DNA of 26,337 nt from Anaerolineales bacterium UBA6663 (lineage in GTDB: Bacteria > Chloroflexota > Anaerolineae > Anaerolineales > UBA6663). A program made the position numbers and the translations under genes. Shown here one piece after another: positions 1 through 8,626 of the stretch. Each line of letters begins with the position of its first letter. Position 1 is the first letter of the stretch. The stretch is taken from assembly GCA_002455335.1 (NCBI GenBank), contig DKKP01000417.1:1-26337 (forward strand), written 5' to 3'. The notes beneath the pieces were generated by a model. That model ran no database searches and was not told where the DNA came from. It saw only the letters and a list, made by a program, of their open reading frames with translations.

Positions 1-1
1 C

Positions 2-970
<969 letters not shown>

Positions 971-976
971 ACGGAA

Positions 977-982
977 ATTGTA
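977..982 (-). promoter_or_regulatory. -10 box for leaderless lipA
   Basis: On the minus strand TACAAT (five of six matches to TATAAT) ends 6 nt before the lipA ATG, so transcription should begin at or next to the start codon. There is no Shine-Dalgarno sequence. The same TACAATTTC string precedes lipB at nearly the same distance, which supports a real promoter. Confidence 0.55.
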
Positions 983-1182
983 CGCCAAAAGCCGAGTGCA
1001 AAACGGAGCCGCGCGGTCTGTTTTGCGGCCCCGTGTCACACCAACCGCCGCTGCGGGTCTTTGCGGTTCGTTTCGGCGGATCGGTTGTCGGTTGCGTCGT
1101 CGTGCGCTATCCTCTACAGATCACCCGCCCGTGTTCAACGTTCCGCGCCAAGACAGTCGACGCGTTTTTTTGGGGAGGAGAC

Positions 1183-2139
1183 ATGGAATACCGTCGTTTG
1201 GGATCTGCCGGCCTGAAGGTCAGCGTATTGTCTTTCGGCTCGTGGGTCTCGTTCAAAAATCAACTGGCCGACGAGACAGCCGCGGCCTGCATGCAGGCCG
1301 CGTACGAGGCCGGCTGCAATTTCTTCGACAACGCCGAGATCTACGCCAACGGTGAGTCGGAGAGCATCATGGGCCGCGTGATCAAGAAGCTCGGCTGGGC
1401 GCGCGAGACCTATGTGATCTCAACCAAGGTGTTCTGGGGGCTGTCCGATAAACCGAACCTCAAGAACACGCTCAACCGCAAGTACCTGATGCAGGCCGTC
1501 GACGGCTCGCTCAAGCGCCTCGACCTCGACTTCGTTGACCTGCTGTTCTGCCATCGCCCCGACCCCGAGACCCCGATTGAGGAAGTCGCGCACGCGATGC
1601 ACGACCTCGTCACGCAGGGCAAGGCCCTGTATTGGGGCACGAGCGAGTGGAGCGCGGATCAGATCCGCCAGGCCTGGCACATCGCCGACCGCTATGGCTG
1701 GCACAAACCGCAGATGGAGCAGCCGCAATACAACCTGCTGTGGCGCGACCGCGTCGAGAAGGAATACGCCCGGCTGTATGGCGAGATCGGCCTGGGCACC
1801 ACGATCTGGAGCCCGTTGGCTTCGGGTCTGTTGACCGGCAAGTACAACAACGGCGTCCCGGCCGACAGCCGCGCCAACCTGCCCGGCTACGAATGGCTCA
1901 AGGACCAGATCTCGCCGGCCCGACTCGAAAAGGTGCGCAAACTGGGCGTCATCGCACAGGATCTTGGGCTCTCGCTGGCGCACCTGTCTCTGGCCTGGTG
2001 CGCCAAGAACCCGAACGTCAGCACCGTGATCACCGGCGCCAGCCGGGTCGAGCAGGTGCACGACAATTTCAAGGCGCTGGCCGCGCTCGATAAACTCACG
2101 CCCGACGTGATGAAGGCGATCGACTCTGCTGTGGCCTGA
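1183..2139 (+). CDS. Aldo/keto reductase (Kv-beta-like family)
   Basis: NADPH-dependent oxidoreductase of the aldo/keto reductase superfamily; the substrate cannot be read from sequence. The 318-residue product starts [14 protein letters not shown] and carries the catalytic tetrad: D49 and Y54 in FFDNAEIY, K82 in STKVFW, and H124 in FCHRPD. Features such as the QPQYNLLWR segment and the [12 protein letters not shown] loop resemble the voltage-gated K+ channel beta-subunit/YghZ branch. The ATG is chosen because a purine-rich GGGGAGGAG run (1172-1180) sits just upstream; longer frames lack similarity. It appears monocistronic, with a strong hairpin directly after the stop. Family assignment is secure, physiological role unknown. 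Confidence 0.93.
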   Translation: MEYRRLGSAGLKVSVLSFGSWVSFKNQLADETAAACMQAAYEAGCNFFDNAEIYANGESESIMGRVIKKLGWARETYVISTKVFWGLSDKPNLKNTLNRKYLMQAVDGSLKRLDLDFVDLLFCHRPDPETPIEEVAHAMHDLVTQGKALYWGTSEWSADQIRQAWHIADRYGWHKPQMEQPQYNLLWRDRVEKEYARLYGEIGLGTTIWSPLASGLLTGKYNNGVPADSRANLPGYEWLKDQISPARLEKVRKLGVIAQDLGLSLAHLSLAWCAKNPNVSTVITGASRVEQVHDNFKALAALDKLTPDVMKAIDSAVA

Positions 2140-2150
2140 ACGACGTAAGG

Positions 2151-2186
2151 GCCGGGTGGATGGAGCCAGAGGCCCATCCACCCGGC
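2151..2186 (+). terminator. Hairpin terminator after the aldo/keto reductase
   Basis: A perfect 13-bp inverted repeat (2151-2163 with 2174-2186; GCCGGGTGGATGG and its complement) with a 10-nt loop begins 12 nt after the stop codon. Only a weak T-rich tail follows (TTGCCTGTC), so it may be an intrinsic terminator of low U content or an mRNA-stabilising hairpin. Confidence 0.6.
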
Positions 2187-2231
2187 TTGCCTGTCGGGAA
2201 CCATCGAGCGCGCCGGGACGTCATCGTCCCC

Positions 2232-3035
2232 ATGCGCACTTTACTCCTCTCCCTCACCGTACTCTCGTTGGCCCTTGCGGCCTGCACACCAATCGACCCG
2301 CCTGACCCAGGCGCCCCTGGCCAGGGCGGCCCGGCAGAAACGCCTGATCTCACTGACTCACGCTGGGATCTCGTCCAGTACGGCGACCCGGCCGCGCCTC
2401 AGACGCCCGTGGCCGATAGCCGCCCCATCCTTTCCTTCGAGCAACCGGGCCAACTCGGCCATACCACGGGTTGCAACGGCCTTGGCGGCGAGTACACCCT
2501 CGACGGCACGACCCTGACCGTCGGGAACCTGATGGCGACGATGATGGCCTGCGAAGAGCCGCTGATGACACAGGAGTTCGCCATCTCGCAGGCGCTGCAG
2601 TCGGCCACCACGCTCACCCAGAACGGCGACACGCTTGTCATCAGCTATCCCGAAGGTGAGCTGCGCTACACGCGCTTCGTCGAGCCCGAACCAGCCAGTC
2701 TTGTGGGCCCGGAGTGGCAGCTCGACACGCTGATCACGGGCGACGCGGCACAGTCGTTGATCGCGGGAAGCGCGATCACGCTCACGTTGACCGACACTGA
2801 GTTGAGCGGCAACGCCGGCTGCAACAGCTACCACGCGTCGTGGTCCGGCTCGCCTGAGGCGCTGGCGATCGCGCCGATCGGGTCGACCAAGATGGCTTGT
2901 GCAGATCCAGCCGTGACCGAGCAGGAGGCGAACTATGTCGCGTTGCTCCAGACGGCGACGTCTTACGCCATCGAGGGCAACCGCCTCACCCTGACCGGCC
3001 CGGAGGGCGCCCTGATGTTCGTGACCGGGCCCTGA
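2232..3035 (+). CDS. Lipoprotein with two META (HslJ-like) domains
   Basis: Predicted surface or envelope lipoprotein of 267 residues. The N-terminus MRTLLLSLTVLSLALAAC is a lipoprotein signal with the lipobox cysteine at residue 18, followed by a Pro/Gly-rich linker. Two tandem META/DUF306 domains follow, each with the family signature: GCNGLGGEY then MMACEEPLMTQE in the first, and GCNSYHASW then KMACADPAVTEQE in the second. The family is linked to heat-shock protein HslJ and secreted proteins of unclear function. The ATG at 2232 is chosen because the signal peptide begins there; a small inverted repeat (2215-2220 with 2225-2230) lies immediately upstream and no clear ribosome site is visible. 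It is convergent with the PadR gene. Function beyond the fold is unknown. Confidence 0.9.
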   Translation: MRTLLLSLTVLSLALAACTPIDPPDPGAPGQGGPAETPDLTDSRWDLVQYGDPAAPQTPVADSRPILSFEQPGQLGHTTGCNGLGGEYTLDGTTLTVGNLMATMMACEEPLMTQEFAISQALQSATTLTQNGDTLVISYPEGELRYTRFVEPEPASLVGPEWQLDTLITGDAAQSLIAGSAITLTLTDTELSGNAGCNSYHASWSGSPEALAIAPIGSTKMACADPAVTEQEANYVALLQTATSYAIEGNRLTLTGPEGALMFVTGP

Positions 3036-3060
3036 ACGCGTCGCTGCGCATCCGTGCACA

Positions 3061-3621
3061 TTAGGGGCGCTGGGGTCGACCACCCTGGCGCCCTTGTTTT
3101 TTGTCAAGCGACTCGAGGCGCGCGATCACCTGGTCGAGCCACCGGATCCCGGCTGCCTCGGCGGCACGCGCATGGGCGCGGGTGAGCGCACGCAAGCCAG
3201 CCGGGTCAGTCGGCCCTGGCTGGTTTTCGATGGACTTGAGCCGGTTTAGCCGTGCCCTTCGCGCTGAGCGTAGGCGGCGCAACTCCGGCAACAGATCCCG
3301 CGCGGGCTGAGCCCCCGCGAAGTAGATTCGCGCAAAAGCGAGATCCTTGGCAGGCTCGGGCGTGATCGATCGTCCACGCCAGTCGTCGAGCGCATCGCGC
3401 CCAGCCGCCGTGAGCGTATAGACCCTGCGTTCCTGCAACCCGCGCGCTGTCTGCGTTCGCGAGCGCGCCAGGCCCCGCCGCTCCAGCCGCCGTAGAGTCG
3501 TGTAGATCTGGCTGTGGTGTGCATGCCAGAAATGCGCACCGTCATTCTCGAGTTGAAGTTTCAGGTCATAGCCGCTGCGCGGCCCATCACCGAGGAAACC
3601 GAGGAGGACGAAATCGAGCAT
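3061..3621 (-). CDS. PadR-family transcriptional regulator
   Basis: DNA-binding repressor of 186 residues. The N-terminal winged helix has the typical PadR pattern: MLDFVLLGFLGDGPRSGYDL, then SQIYTTLRRLERRGLARS (recognition helix) and RRVYTLTAAGRDALDDW (wing). The C-terminal half is helical and Arg/Leu-rich, as in the dimerisation region of the larger (Vir-type C-terminus) PadR proteins. It is divergent from a methyltransferase gene, and the 68-bp intergenic region contains an ATGT-N8-ACAT palindrome of the PadR operator type. It therefore probably represses itself and the methyltransferase. The inducer is not predictable. Confidence 0.93.
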   Translation of the reverse strand: MLDFVLLGFLGDGPRSGYDLKLQLENDGAHFWHAHHSQIYTTLRRLERRGLARSRTQTARGLQERRVYTLTAAGRDALDDWRGRSITPEPAKDLAFARIYFAGAQPARDLLPELRRLRSARRARLNRLKSIENQPGPTDPAGLRALTRAHARAAEAAGIRWLDQVIARLESLDKKQGRQGGRPQRP

Positions 3622-3627
3622 GAACCG

Positions 3628-3677
3628 ATGCTAACCGTCGAACGCGTATATGTCAATCATTACATATCTGCTATGAT
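3628..3677. promoter_or_regulatory. PadR operator and divergent promoters
   Basis: A perfect ATATGT-N8-ACATAT palindrome lies at 3648-3667, containing the ATGT-N8-ACAT spacing known for PadR regulators. It overlaps a minus-strand promoter for padR (TTGACA at 3656-3651, 17-nt spacer, TAGCAT at 3633-3628). It also lies just upstream of a plus-strand TATGAT -10 (3672-3677) that would start the methyltransferase mRNA a few nt before its ATG. A repressor bound here would block both genes. Seen: the palindrome and boxes. Inferred: the regulation. Confidence 0.7.
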
Positions 3678-3689
3678 GATGCCCAGGAT

Positions 3690-4301
3690 ATGACAGCCTC
3701 CGAACCGCTCTACGACCGCATCCGCCAGCGCTACCTCGAGCACAACGTGCCGTGGGATCACGCGCTGCCGCCGCCTGAGGTGCTGGCCTTCGCCGAGGCT
3801 CATCAGCCCGGGCGGATGCTCGACCTTGGCTGTGGCTATGGGCGCGCCGATTTGTATCTGGCTAATCATGGCTGGCGCTGTGATGGCGTCGACTTCGTGC
3901 CCGAGGCCGTCCAGGGCGCGCAGGCGCGCGCCGTCGCAGCCGGGTTGAGCGGTCGTGTCCGTTTCTTCCACGCCGACATCGTTGCGCTGGATTTCCTGAA
4001 GGGCACCTACGATCTGGTGCTGGATGTCGGTTGTCTTCATTCGCAGCCGCAAGCGGTCTGTGAACGTTATGCCGAACAGGTTCGGCGTCTGACGCGGCCG
4101 GGCGGGGTCTTCTTGCTGTTCGCGCACCTCGGTGATGACCAGGCCCCCGATCAACGGCGCTGGATCACGCAACCTGTGCTCGAAGGTCTGTTCGCGGATG
4201 GGTTCACGCTCGAGCGCCATGAGCTTGGCACCACGACGGTCGGCGAGGATACCTGGCCCTCGGGCTGGTTCTGGCTAAGACGCTCAGCTGACGGGCTGTG
4301 A
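3690..4301 (+). CDS. Class I SAM-dependent methyltransferase
   Basis: Methyltransferase of 203 residues with the Rossmann motif I MLDLGCGYGRA (residues 43-53), the acidic motif II residue D68 in CDGVDFV, motif III FFHADI, and the post-motif DLVLDVGCLHS. It resembles methyltransferase domain 25/11 small-molecule enzymes (tellurite-resistance TehB/thiopurine-type neighbours). The substrate is unknown. The start sits about 12 nt after a TATGAT box, so the transcript would have almost no leader. It is divergent from padR and probably controlled by it, suggesting an inducible, possibly detoxifying, role (inference). Its 3' end overlaps the convergent histidine kinase gene by 18 bp. Confidence 0.9.
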   Translation: MTASEPLYDRIRQRYLEHNVPWDHALPPPEVLAFAEAHQPGRMLDLGCGYGRADLYLANHGWRCDGVDFVPEAVQGAQARAVAAGLSGRVRFFHADIVALDFLKGTYDLVLDVGCLHSQPQAVCERYAEQVRRLTRPGGVFLLFAHLGDDQAPDQRRWITQPVLEGLFADGFTLERHELGTTTVGEDTWPSGWFWLRRSADGL

Positions 4302-6074
4302 TTCGGGTGTCTCGGCCGGGATCAGGGGGAGGCGCACGATGAAGGTGCTGCCTGCCCCGAGCGCGCTATCGACCGTGATCTGCCCCTCCATCAAATCGAC
4401 CAACTGGCGCACGATCGTCAAACCCAGACCGTAGCCGCCATGGATCCGCGTCAGGCTGCTGTCAGCCTGCCAGAATGGGTCGAAGATCCGGTTCTGGGCC
4501 TCGGGCGACAACCCTTTGCCTGTATCTTGAACGATCAATTGCCAGGTTCGATCGTCGACGACGTTGGTGCGCACCTGCACGCCGCCGCGGTCGGTGAATT
4601 TGAGCGCGTTATGCGCCAGGTTGAGAAGCACCTGTTGCAGCCGATCCGGGTCGATCTCGATCCAGGCCGGGAGCCGGGGGTCGATCTCGAACGTCAGCGT
4701 CAGTGCTCGGGATCGTGCCAGCGGTAGCAGGGCCTCCTGGACGTTCTCGATGATCGTCTCGATGGCTGTCGCGCGAGGCGCGAGCCGCAGGCGCCCGCTC
4801 TCGAGCTGCGCCTGATCGAGCAACTCCCCCACCAATCGCCCAAGCGACTTGCTGTTTTGGATCATGCGCTCGGCAGCGGCCATCTGTTGTTCGGTGATTG
4901 GGCCATACGCGCCAGATTGCAAGAGCTCCGCATAGCCGAGCAAGGCGCCGATCGGCGTTCGCAACTCGTGACTGACCTTGGCCAGGATCTGGCTCTTCAG
5001 TTCGCTGGCCTCGACCGCACGATCGCGGGCGAGCGCCATCGCCGCTTCGGCCCGTTTGCGGGGCGTGATATCGCGCAGCACCACAACCCGGCCGACACGT
5101 TGTGCGTGATCGGCAGTCAGGTCTTGGAGTCGGGCCTCGATCCAGGTCGATTCCTCGGCTTGCCCGGAGAGCCGCACATCACGGCCTTGAGGACCCGGAT
5201 GGGCGTAAAGCTCGCGCAGATCGGGCCAGTCGGCCAGGACGGCGCCAGCCGGTGTGCCGGGGGCTGCCGCCGGAAAGCGTCGACGCGCGGCCGGGTTGAG
5301 GTCGACCAGGTGATCGCTCTCGTTGAAGACCAGCACTTCGTCGCCGAGACCTTCGACCACGAAACGATGCGCGATCGGCATCAGGTCGAGCAAGCGATAG
5401 CGAAAGACGGCCCAGGCGATGAGCAGAGCCGAGGCGCTGAAACCCTGCGGGGTGAAGTCGAGGCGCGGCGGTGGCGTGAGCCCGAGGATGTAAACCAGGT
5501 TGGCGCCCAGCGGCACAAGCGGGGCCAGGGCCAACAGGCCCGCCTGCCAGCGATAAAGTCCGCGCTCGCTCAGCATCCGCGGGATCAGAAAGGCCGTGCC
5601 AGACAGGATCAACACATACGAGTACACCGTGTGGATCCAGAACCACGGCCCGATGTCGCTATCCAGCAGCAACAGCGGCGGCGATGCCATGACGCGCAGG
5701 TTCGGGAAGAGCCACGGGTGTGCTTCAACGGTCCAGGTCAGCGCGATCGTGATCGCCGGCACGACAAGGAGCGCGGCGAAGCGCGGCCACGTGAACCAGA
5801 ACGCCCGTTGGCGCAACTCCACGCCGAGCACAGCCCAGACCACAGGGATCAGAGGTACTGCAGTGAAATAGACCTTGAACGCCAGGGTCTTGGCGCTGAG
5901 ATCGGAGTTCAGCAGCTGGATGGAATACGCGAGCGACCAGACCCCGCTGAACACCAGCACGGCCGCCATCGGTCGGGTGCCTGGTGCCCGGCGCTGGCGC
6001 CAGGCATACACGCCGAGGCCGAGGGTGGCCAGGCCGGTTAGCAGCAACAGCACGAGCATCCAGGTCGAAAACAT
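4284..6074 (-). CDS. Sensor histidine kinase, 7TM N-terminus, PAS, HisKA, HATPase
   Basis: Membrane sensor kinase of about 596 residues. Seven hydrophobic helices fill roughly residues 1-235 (his_kin_N-type 7TM region), followed by a PAS-like segment (about 240-345, ending RVVVLRDITPRKRAE). The phosphoacceptor H-box VSHELRTP has H369. The ATPase motifs follow: N box NLAHNALKF, G1 DTGKGL, F box FDPFWQ, and G2 GGYGLGL. No receiver or adjacent response regulator is present, so it is an orphan; the HD-GYP regulator 4 kb away is a possible but unproven partner. I prefer the ATG at 6074; an in-frame TTG at 6098 would add eight polar residues. It is convergent with and overlaps the methyltransferase. 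Signal unknown. Confidence 0.94.
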   Translation of the reverse strand: MFSTWMLVLLLLTGLATLGLGVYAWRQRRAPGTRPMAAVLVFSGVWSLAYSIQLLNSDLSAKTLAFKVYFTAVPLIPVVWAVLGVELRQRAFWFTWPRFAALLVVPAITIALTWTVEAHPWLFPNLRVMASPPLLLLDSDIGPWFWIHTVYSYVLILSGTAFLIPRMLSERGLYRWQAGLLALAPLVPLGANLVYILGLTPPPRLDFTPQGFSASALLIAWAVFRYRLLDLMPIAHRFVVEGLGDEVLVFNESDHLVDLNPAARRRFPAAAPGTPAGAVLADWPDLRELYAHPGPQGRDVRLSGQAEESTWIEARLQDLTADHAQRVGRVVVLRDITPRKRAEAAMALARDRAVEASELKSQILAKVSHELRTPIGALLGYAELLQSGAYGPITEQQMAAAERMIQNSKSLGRLVGELLDQAQLESGRLRLAPRATAIETIIENVQEALLPLARSRALTLTFEIDPRLPAWIEIDPDRLQQVLLNLAHNALKFTDRGGVQVRTNVVDDRTWQLIVQDTGKGLSPEAQNRIFDPFWQADSSLTRIHGGYGLGLTIVRQLVDLMEGQITVDSALGAGSTFIVRLPLIPAETPESQPVS

Positions 6075-6130
6075 ACCTGATCTATTGTCAAATAACAAAA
6101 CCCGGCCGTGCGTAAAGAGTGCGTGAAGAT

Positions 6131-6856
6131 CTACGCGATGACCTCGCGTTCCAGGATCTGAGCAAACTCTCGCACCGCGGCTGCGCGTACGGCGGCCGGG
6201 TCGGGCGGCGCCCCGAGCAAATCGGCCATCGAAATCGGCGCGTGCTCACGCAGCCCACAGCCGATGATGCCCTCGAAGTACGCCATCTCCGGCGCGACGT
6301 TGAGCGCGAAACCGTGCTGTGAGACGCCCCGCGCGTCGACCTTGACCCCGATCTGTGCGATTTTGGAAGGAGCAAGCCTCGCCGCTGGTGGGCAATGCGC
6401 GCAGCGCGAGGCCACATCCGGCTGCACGAACACGCCCGTGATCCCGTTCAGTTGGCCGGCGACGAGCCCAAAGCGCAGCAGCACGCGGATGAGCATCTCC
6501 TCGAGCCGGCGCATATAGCCGACGTAGTCGGTCTGCGGGAGCCGGCCGTTTGCGGCGTCGGGTGTGCCAAGCTTGAGGATCGGGTAGCCCACCAGCTGGC
6601 CGGGGCCGTGATAGGTGATATCGCCGCCGCGGTCGACCCAGTGCAGCTCGATCCCGCGCGCCGCGCACTCGGCCTCGCTCCACAGCAGGTTGGCGCGCTG
6701 GCCGCTTCGGCCGAAGGTGTAGGTATGCGGATGTTCGAGCAGCAGCAAGGTGTCGGGGACGCGGTCGGCAGCGCGGTCAGCCGCGAGCCGCTTTTGCAAC
6801 TCCCAGGCTTCCAGATACGGCACAACACCCAGTTCACGCACGTGCAGTGGGGGCAT
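6131..6856 (-). CDS. lipB: Octanoyltransferase LipB
   Basis: Transfers octanoyl from octanoyl-ACP to lipoyl domains, the step before LipA. The 241-residue product has the family signature RGGDITYHGPGQLVGYP (from residue 76), the catalytic lysine K165 in SKIAQIGVKV, and the acyl-accepting cysteine C200 in GIIGCGL. Between GVFV and KIAQIG there is an extra segment of roughly 15-20 residues with a CxxC pair (C152, C155 in SRCAHCPP) that is absent from the E. coli enzyme; I believe similar inserts occur in related lineages but cannot verify. The ATG at 6856 is chosen because a TACAAT box ends 7 nt upstream, giving a leaderless mRNA as for lipA. Confidence 0.96.
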   Translation of the reverse strand: MPPLHVRELGVVPYLEAWELQKRLAADRAADRVPDTLLLLEHPHTYTFGRSGQRANLLWSEAECAARGIELHWVDRGGDITYHGPGQLVGYPILKLGTPDAANGRLPQTDYVGYMRRLEEMLIRVLLRFGLVAGQLNGITGVFVQPDVASRCAHCPPAARLAPSKIAQIGVKVDARGVSQHGFALNVAPEMAYFEGIIGCGLREHAPISMADLLGAPPDPAAVRAAAVREFAQILEREVIA

Positions 6857-6863
6857 GGCTGAA

Positions 6864-6869
6864 ATTGTA
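6864..6869 (-). promoter_or_regulatory. -10 box for leaderless lipB
   Basis: TACAAT on the minus strand ends 7 nt before the lipB ATG and no ribosome site is visible. The box, its TTTC extension and spacing mirror those at lipA, suggesting matched leaderless expression of the two lipoate genes. Confidence 0.5.
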
Positions 6870-6896
6870 TTACGGACCTGCACGTCTGTGTCCGTC

Positions 6897-8051
6897 TCAA
6901 CCCACCCAATACCAGTTGGCGAAGAGCGCCATGCACAGGCCGAGGCCGAGTGCGAAAAGCGTGGCGATCGCGCGGTCGACACCTGGGCGCGCCCCCCAAC
7001 GGGCCAGGAGCACGAAGGCCGGAAACAGGATCCACATGTAGCGACGCTGGCTCATCAGCAGCCCGGAACTCAACGGCAGCAGCGCGCCGAGGGTGACATA
7101 GAGCCCTGGGCCCCACTGCCGTTGCCCGAGCAAGATCAATCCCAGCCCGAGGAAGAAAGCAACCGAGAGCGCGTCGATCCAGTTGTCGAGCGGCAGGCGG
7201 CCGGCCGCGATCGCGGTCGGCCAGCCTTCGGGCGGCGTCTGAACCAGGAGCCCAAGCGTCTGGAGCGGCGAGGCCGCGACGCGGCCCCAGGCCGCCGAGG
7301 CGTGCGCGAAGGCCAAAGGGTCGCCAAAGGCCGCGCCAAGGTAACTCATGTAGCTCAACAAACCGAGCGGCGCGGCAACGATCGCAAGCGCCACGAGGAT
7401 GCGGGTCTTGAAGCCCAGGCCACGCCAATCGCGCCAGGCCTGCGCGATCAACAGGACAGCAACGAGCACGCCCAACAGGCGGGTCAGGCCGGCGCCGTAC
7501 GCCAGTACTGCCGCGATCCCCCATCGCCCCCGGCCGGCGGCATACACCGCGCCGATGCCAAGCAGGAGGTAGAGCGACTCGCTATAGATCGCTGAGCCAA
7601 AAAGCGACGCCGGGAACAACAGCAGATACCAGACCGATCGCCCGGCAGTCTCCGCTCCCCAGGTGTCGTCGACCCAACTGTAGAACAGCACAGAAGCGCC
7701 AAGTAGCGCGGCGTTCGAGACGATCAGGCCGCTGAAGAGCATGTCGCCCGTCACGATCGTCAACGCGCCAATCAAGATGGGTAACAAAGGAAAGAACGCC
7801 GTCGAGGGCAGCGGCACGGCTTCGTGACGGTAGCCTTCCGTGGCGATGCTCAGATAGAACCCCGTATCCCACCGACTGCCGAAGATGTCGAGCAGGATCT
7901 GATCGGGCCGGATGTGATACGGCGGCGGCGCCAGGTTGTCGACCATGAGCGGCTCGGCCACGTAACCGACGAGCGCAATACCCAGTCGCGTCACGAGGAA
8001 GGCCGTGAAGGGAACCCAGATCCGTGGCGTCAACGCCCAGTGCTTGGTCAT
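6897..8051 (-). CDS. PIG-V-like membrane mannosyltransferase homologue
   Basis: Polytopic membrane protein of about 384 residues with some ten hydrophobic helices. An acidic loop motif RWDTGFYLSIATEGY (W61, D62) is followed by AFFPLLPILI, the arrangement seen in PIG-V/GT-C-type glycosyltransferases that use lipid-linked sugars on the outer face of the membrane. C-terminal QRRYMWILFPAFVLLARW also fits the family. The ATG at 8051 is preferred over one six codons earlier because AGGTGA sits five nt upstream. It is the third gene of a likely minus-strand operon with the secreted protein and the DUF2723 protein, suggesting a joint role in cell-surface glycosylation (inference). Sugar and acceptor are unknown. 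Confidence 0.8.
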   Translation of the reverse strand: MTKHWALTPRIWVPFTAFLVTRLGIALVGYVAEPLMVDNLAPPPYHIRPDQILLDIFGSRWDTGFYLSIATEGYRHEAVPLPSTAFFPLLPILIGALTIVTGDMLFSGLIVSNAALLGASVLFYSWVDDTWGAETAGRSVWYLLLFPASLFGSAIYSESLYLLLGIGAVYAAGRGRWGIAAVLAYGAGLTRLLGVLVAVLLIAQAWRDWRGLGFKTRILVALAIVAAPLGLLSYMSYLGAAFGDPLAFAHASAAWGRVAASPLQTLGLLVQTPPEGWPTAIAAGRLPLDNWIDALSVAFFLGLGLILLGQRQWGPGLYVTLGALLPLSSGLLMSQRRYMWILFPAFVLLARWGARPGVDRAIATLFALGLGLCMALFANWYWVG

Positions 8052-8124
8052 GGCGGTCACCTGAATCAAACCGAATTCGGCCGACTGCTCAGGCAGTCGG
8101 CCGAATGCCGAGGCGTCACTGGCG

Positions 8125-8592
8125 CTAGCGACCGATGACGGTCAGGTGTAGCACCGCGTTCGGCGCCACGGCGGACGTGACGTCGAAAACAGGCGCGCTG
8201 CCGCTCCTGGCGTGTTGCGGCGCGGCGCCCGACACGCGATAGAGCGTCGTCACGGTCGGGTTGACGCTGACCACCACCATGTAGTACCCGTCTGCGGATG
8301 ACACGGCGCGAAGCGTGAAGTCGACGTTGCCCAGGGCGTCGGTCGTGATCGTGCCGACGTTTTGACCGTTGACGGCGACTGAGCCGTTCGCGTTGGCGGG
8401 CAGGCCGCTGCCGCGCAGGTTGAAGTAGCTGCCCGGCGCGCCGGTGTCGAAGTTGATCGTCAGCGCCGGTTGATAGGCGTTGGCGAAGATCTGCCAGGCG
8501 AAGGCCTGAGTCGGTAGGCCGATGACTGGCGCGGCGATCAGTCCCGAGAGCAATGCGGCTAACGCGGTCCATGTTTTGAGGGATCGTGGCAT
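8125..8592 (-). CDS. Small secreted beta-rich protein, function unknown
   Basis: 155-residue exported protein. Residues 1-32 form a Sec signal peptide (basic MPRSLK, hydrophobic core, ending near PTQAFA). The mature part has the look of an Ig-like or IPT-type beta domain: FNLRGSGLPANANGSVAVNG, GTITTDALGNVDFTLRAV, then DGYYMVVVSVN, which resembles extracellular Ig-like fibre domains describing an effect followed by a strand-rich carrier. I do not recognise a specific family. A clear AGGAG ribosome site lies 7 nt before the ATG. Gene spacing of 34 bp to the DUF2723 gene and 73 bp to the PIG-V-like gene suggests one operon. Confidence 0.75.
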   Translation of the reverse strand: MPRSLKTWTALAALLSGLIAAPVIGLPTQAFAWQIFANAYQPALTINFDTGAPGSYFNLRGSGLPANANGSVAVNGQNVGTITTDALGNVDFTLRAVSSADGYYMVVVSVNPTVTTLYRVSGAAPQHARSGSAPVFDVTSAVAPNAVLHLTVIGR

Positions 8593-8626
8593 AGGGTTCT
8601 CCTTGTATCGATCCAGATCCGGACGT

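Noticed and set aside
4857..6041. 394-codon plus-strand frame opposite the histidine kinase
   Set aside because: Low-hydrophobicity, Arg/Gln/Asp-rich antisense frame; the minus strand encodes a complete kinase.
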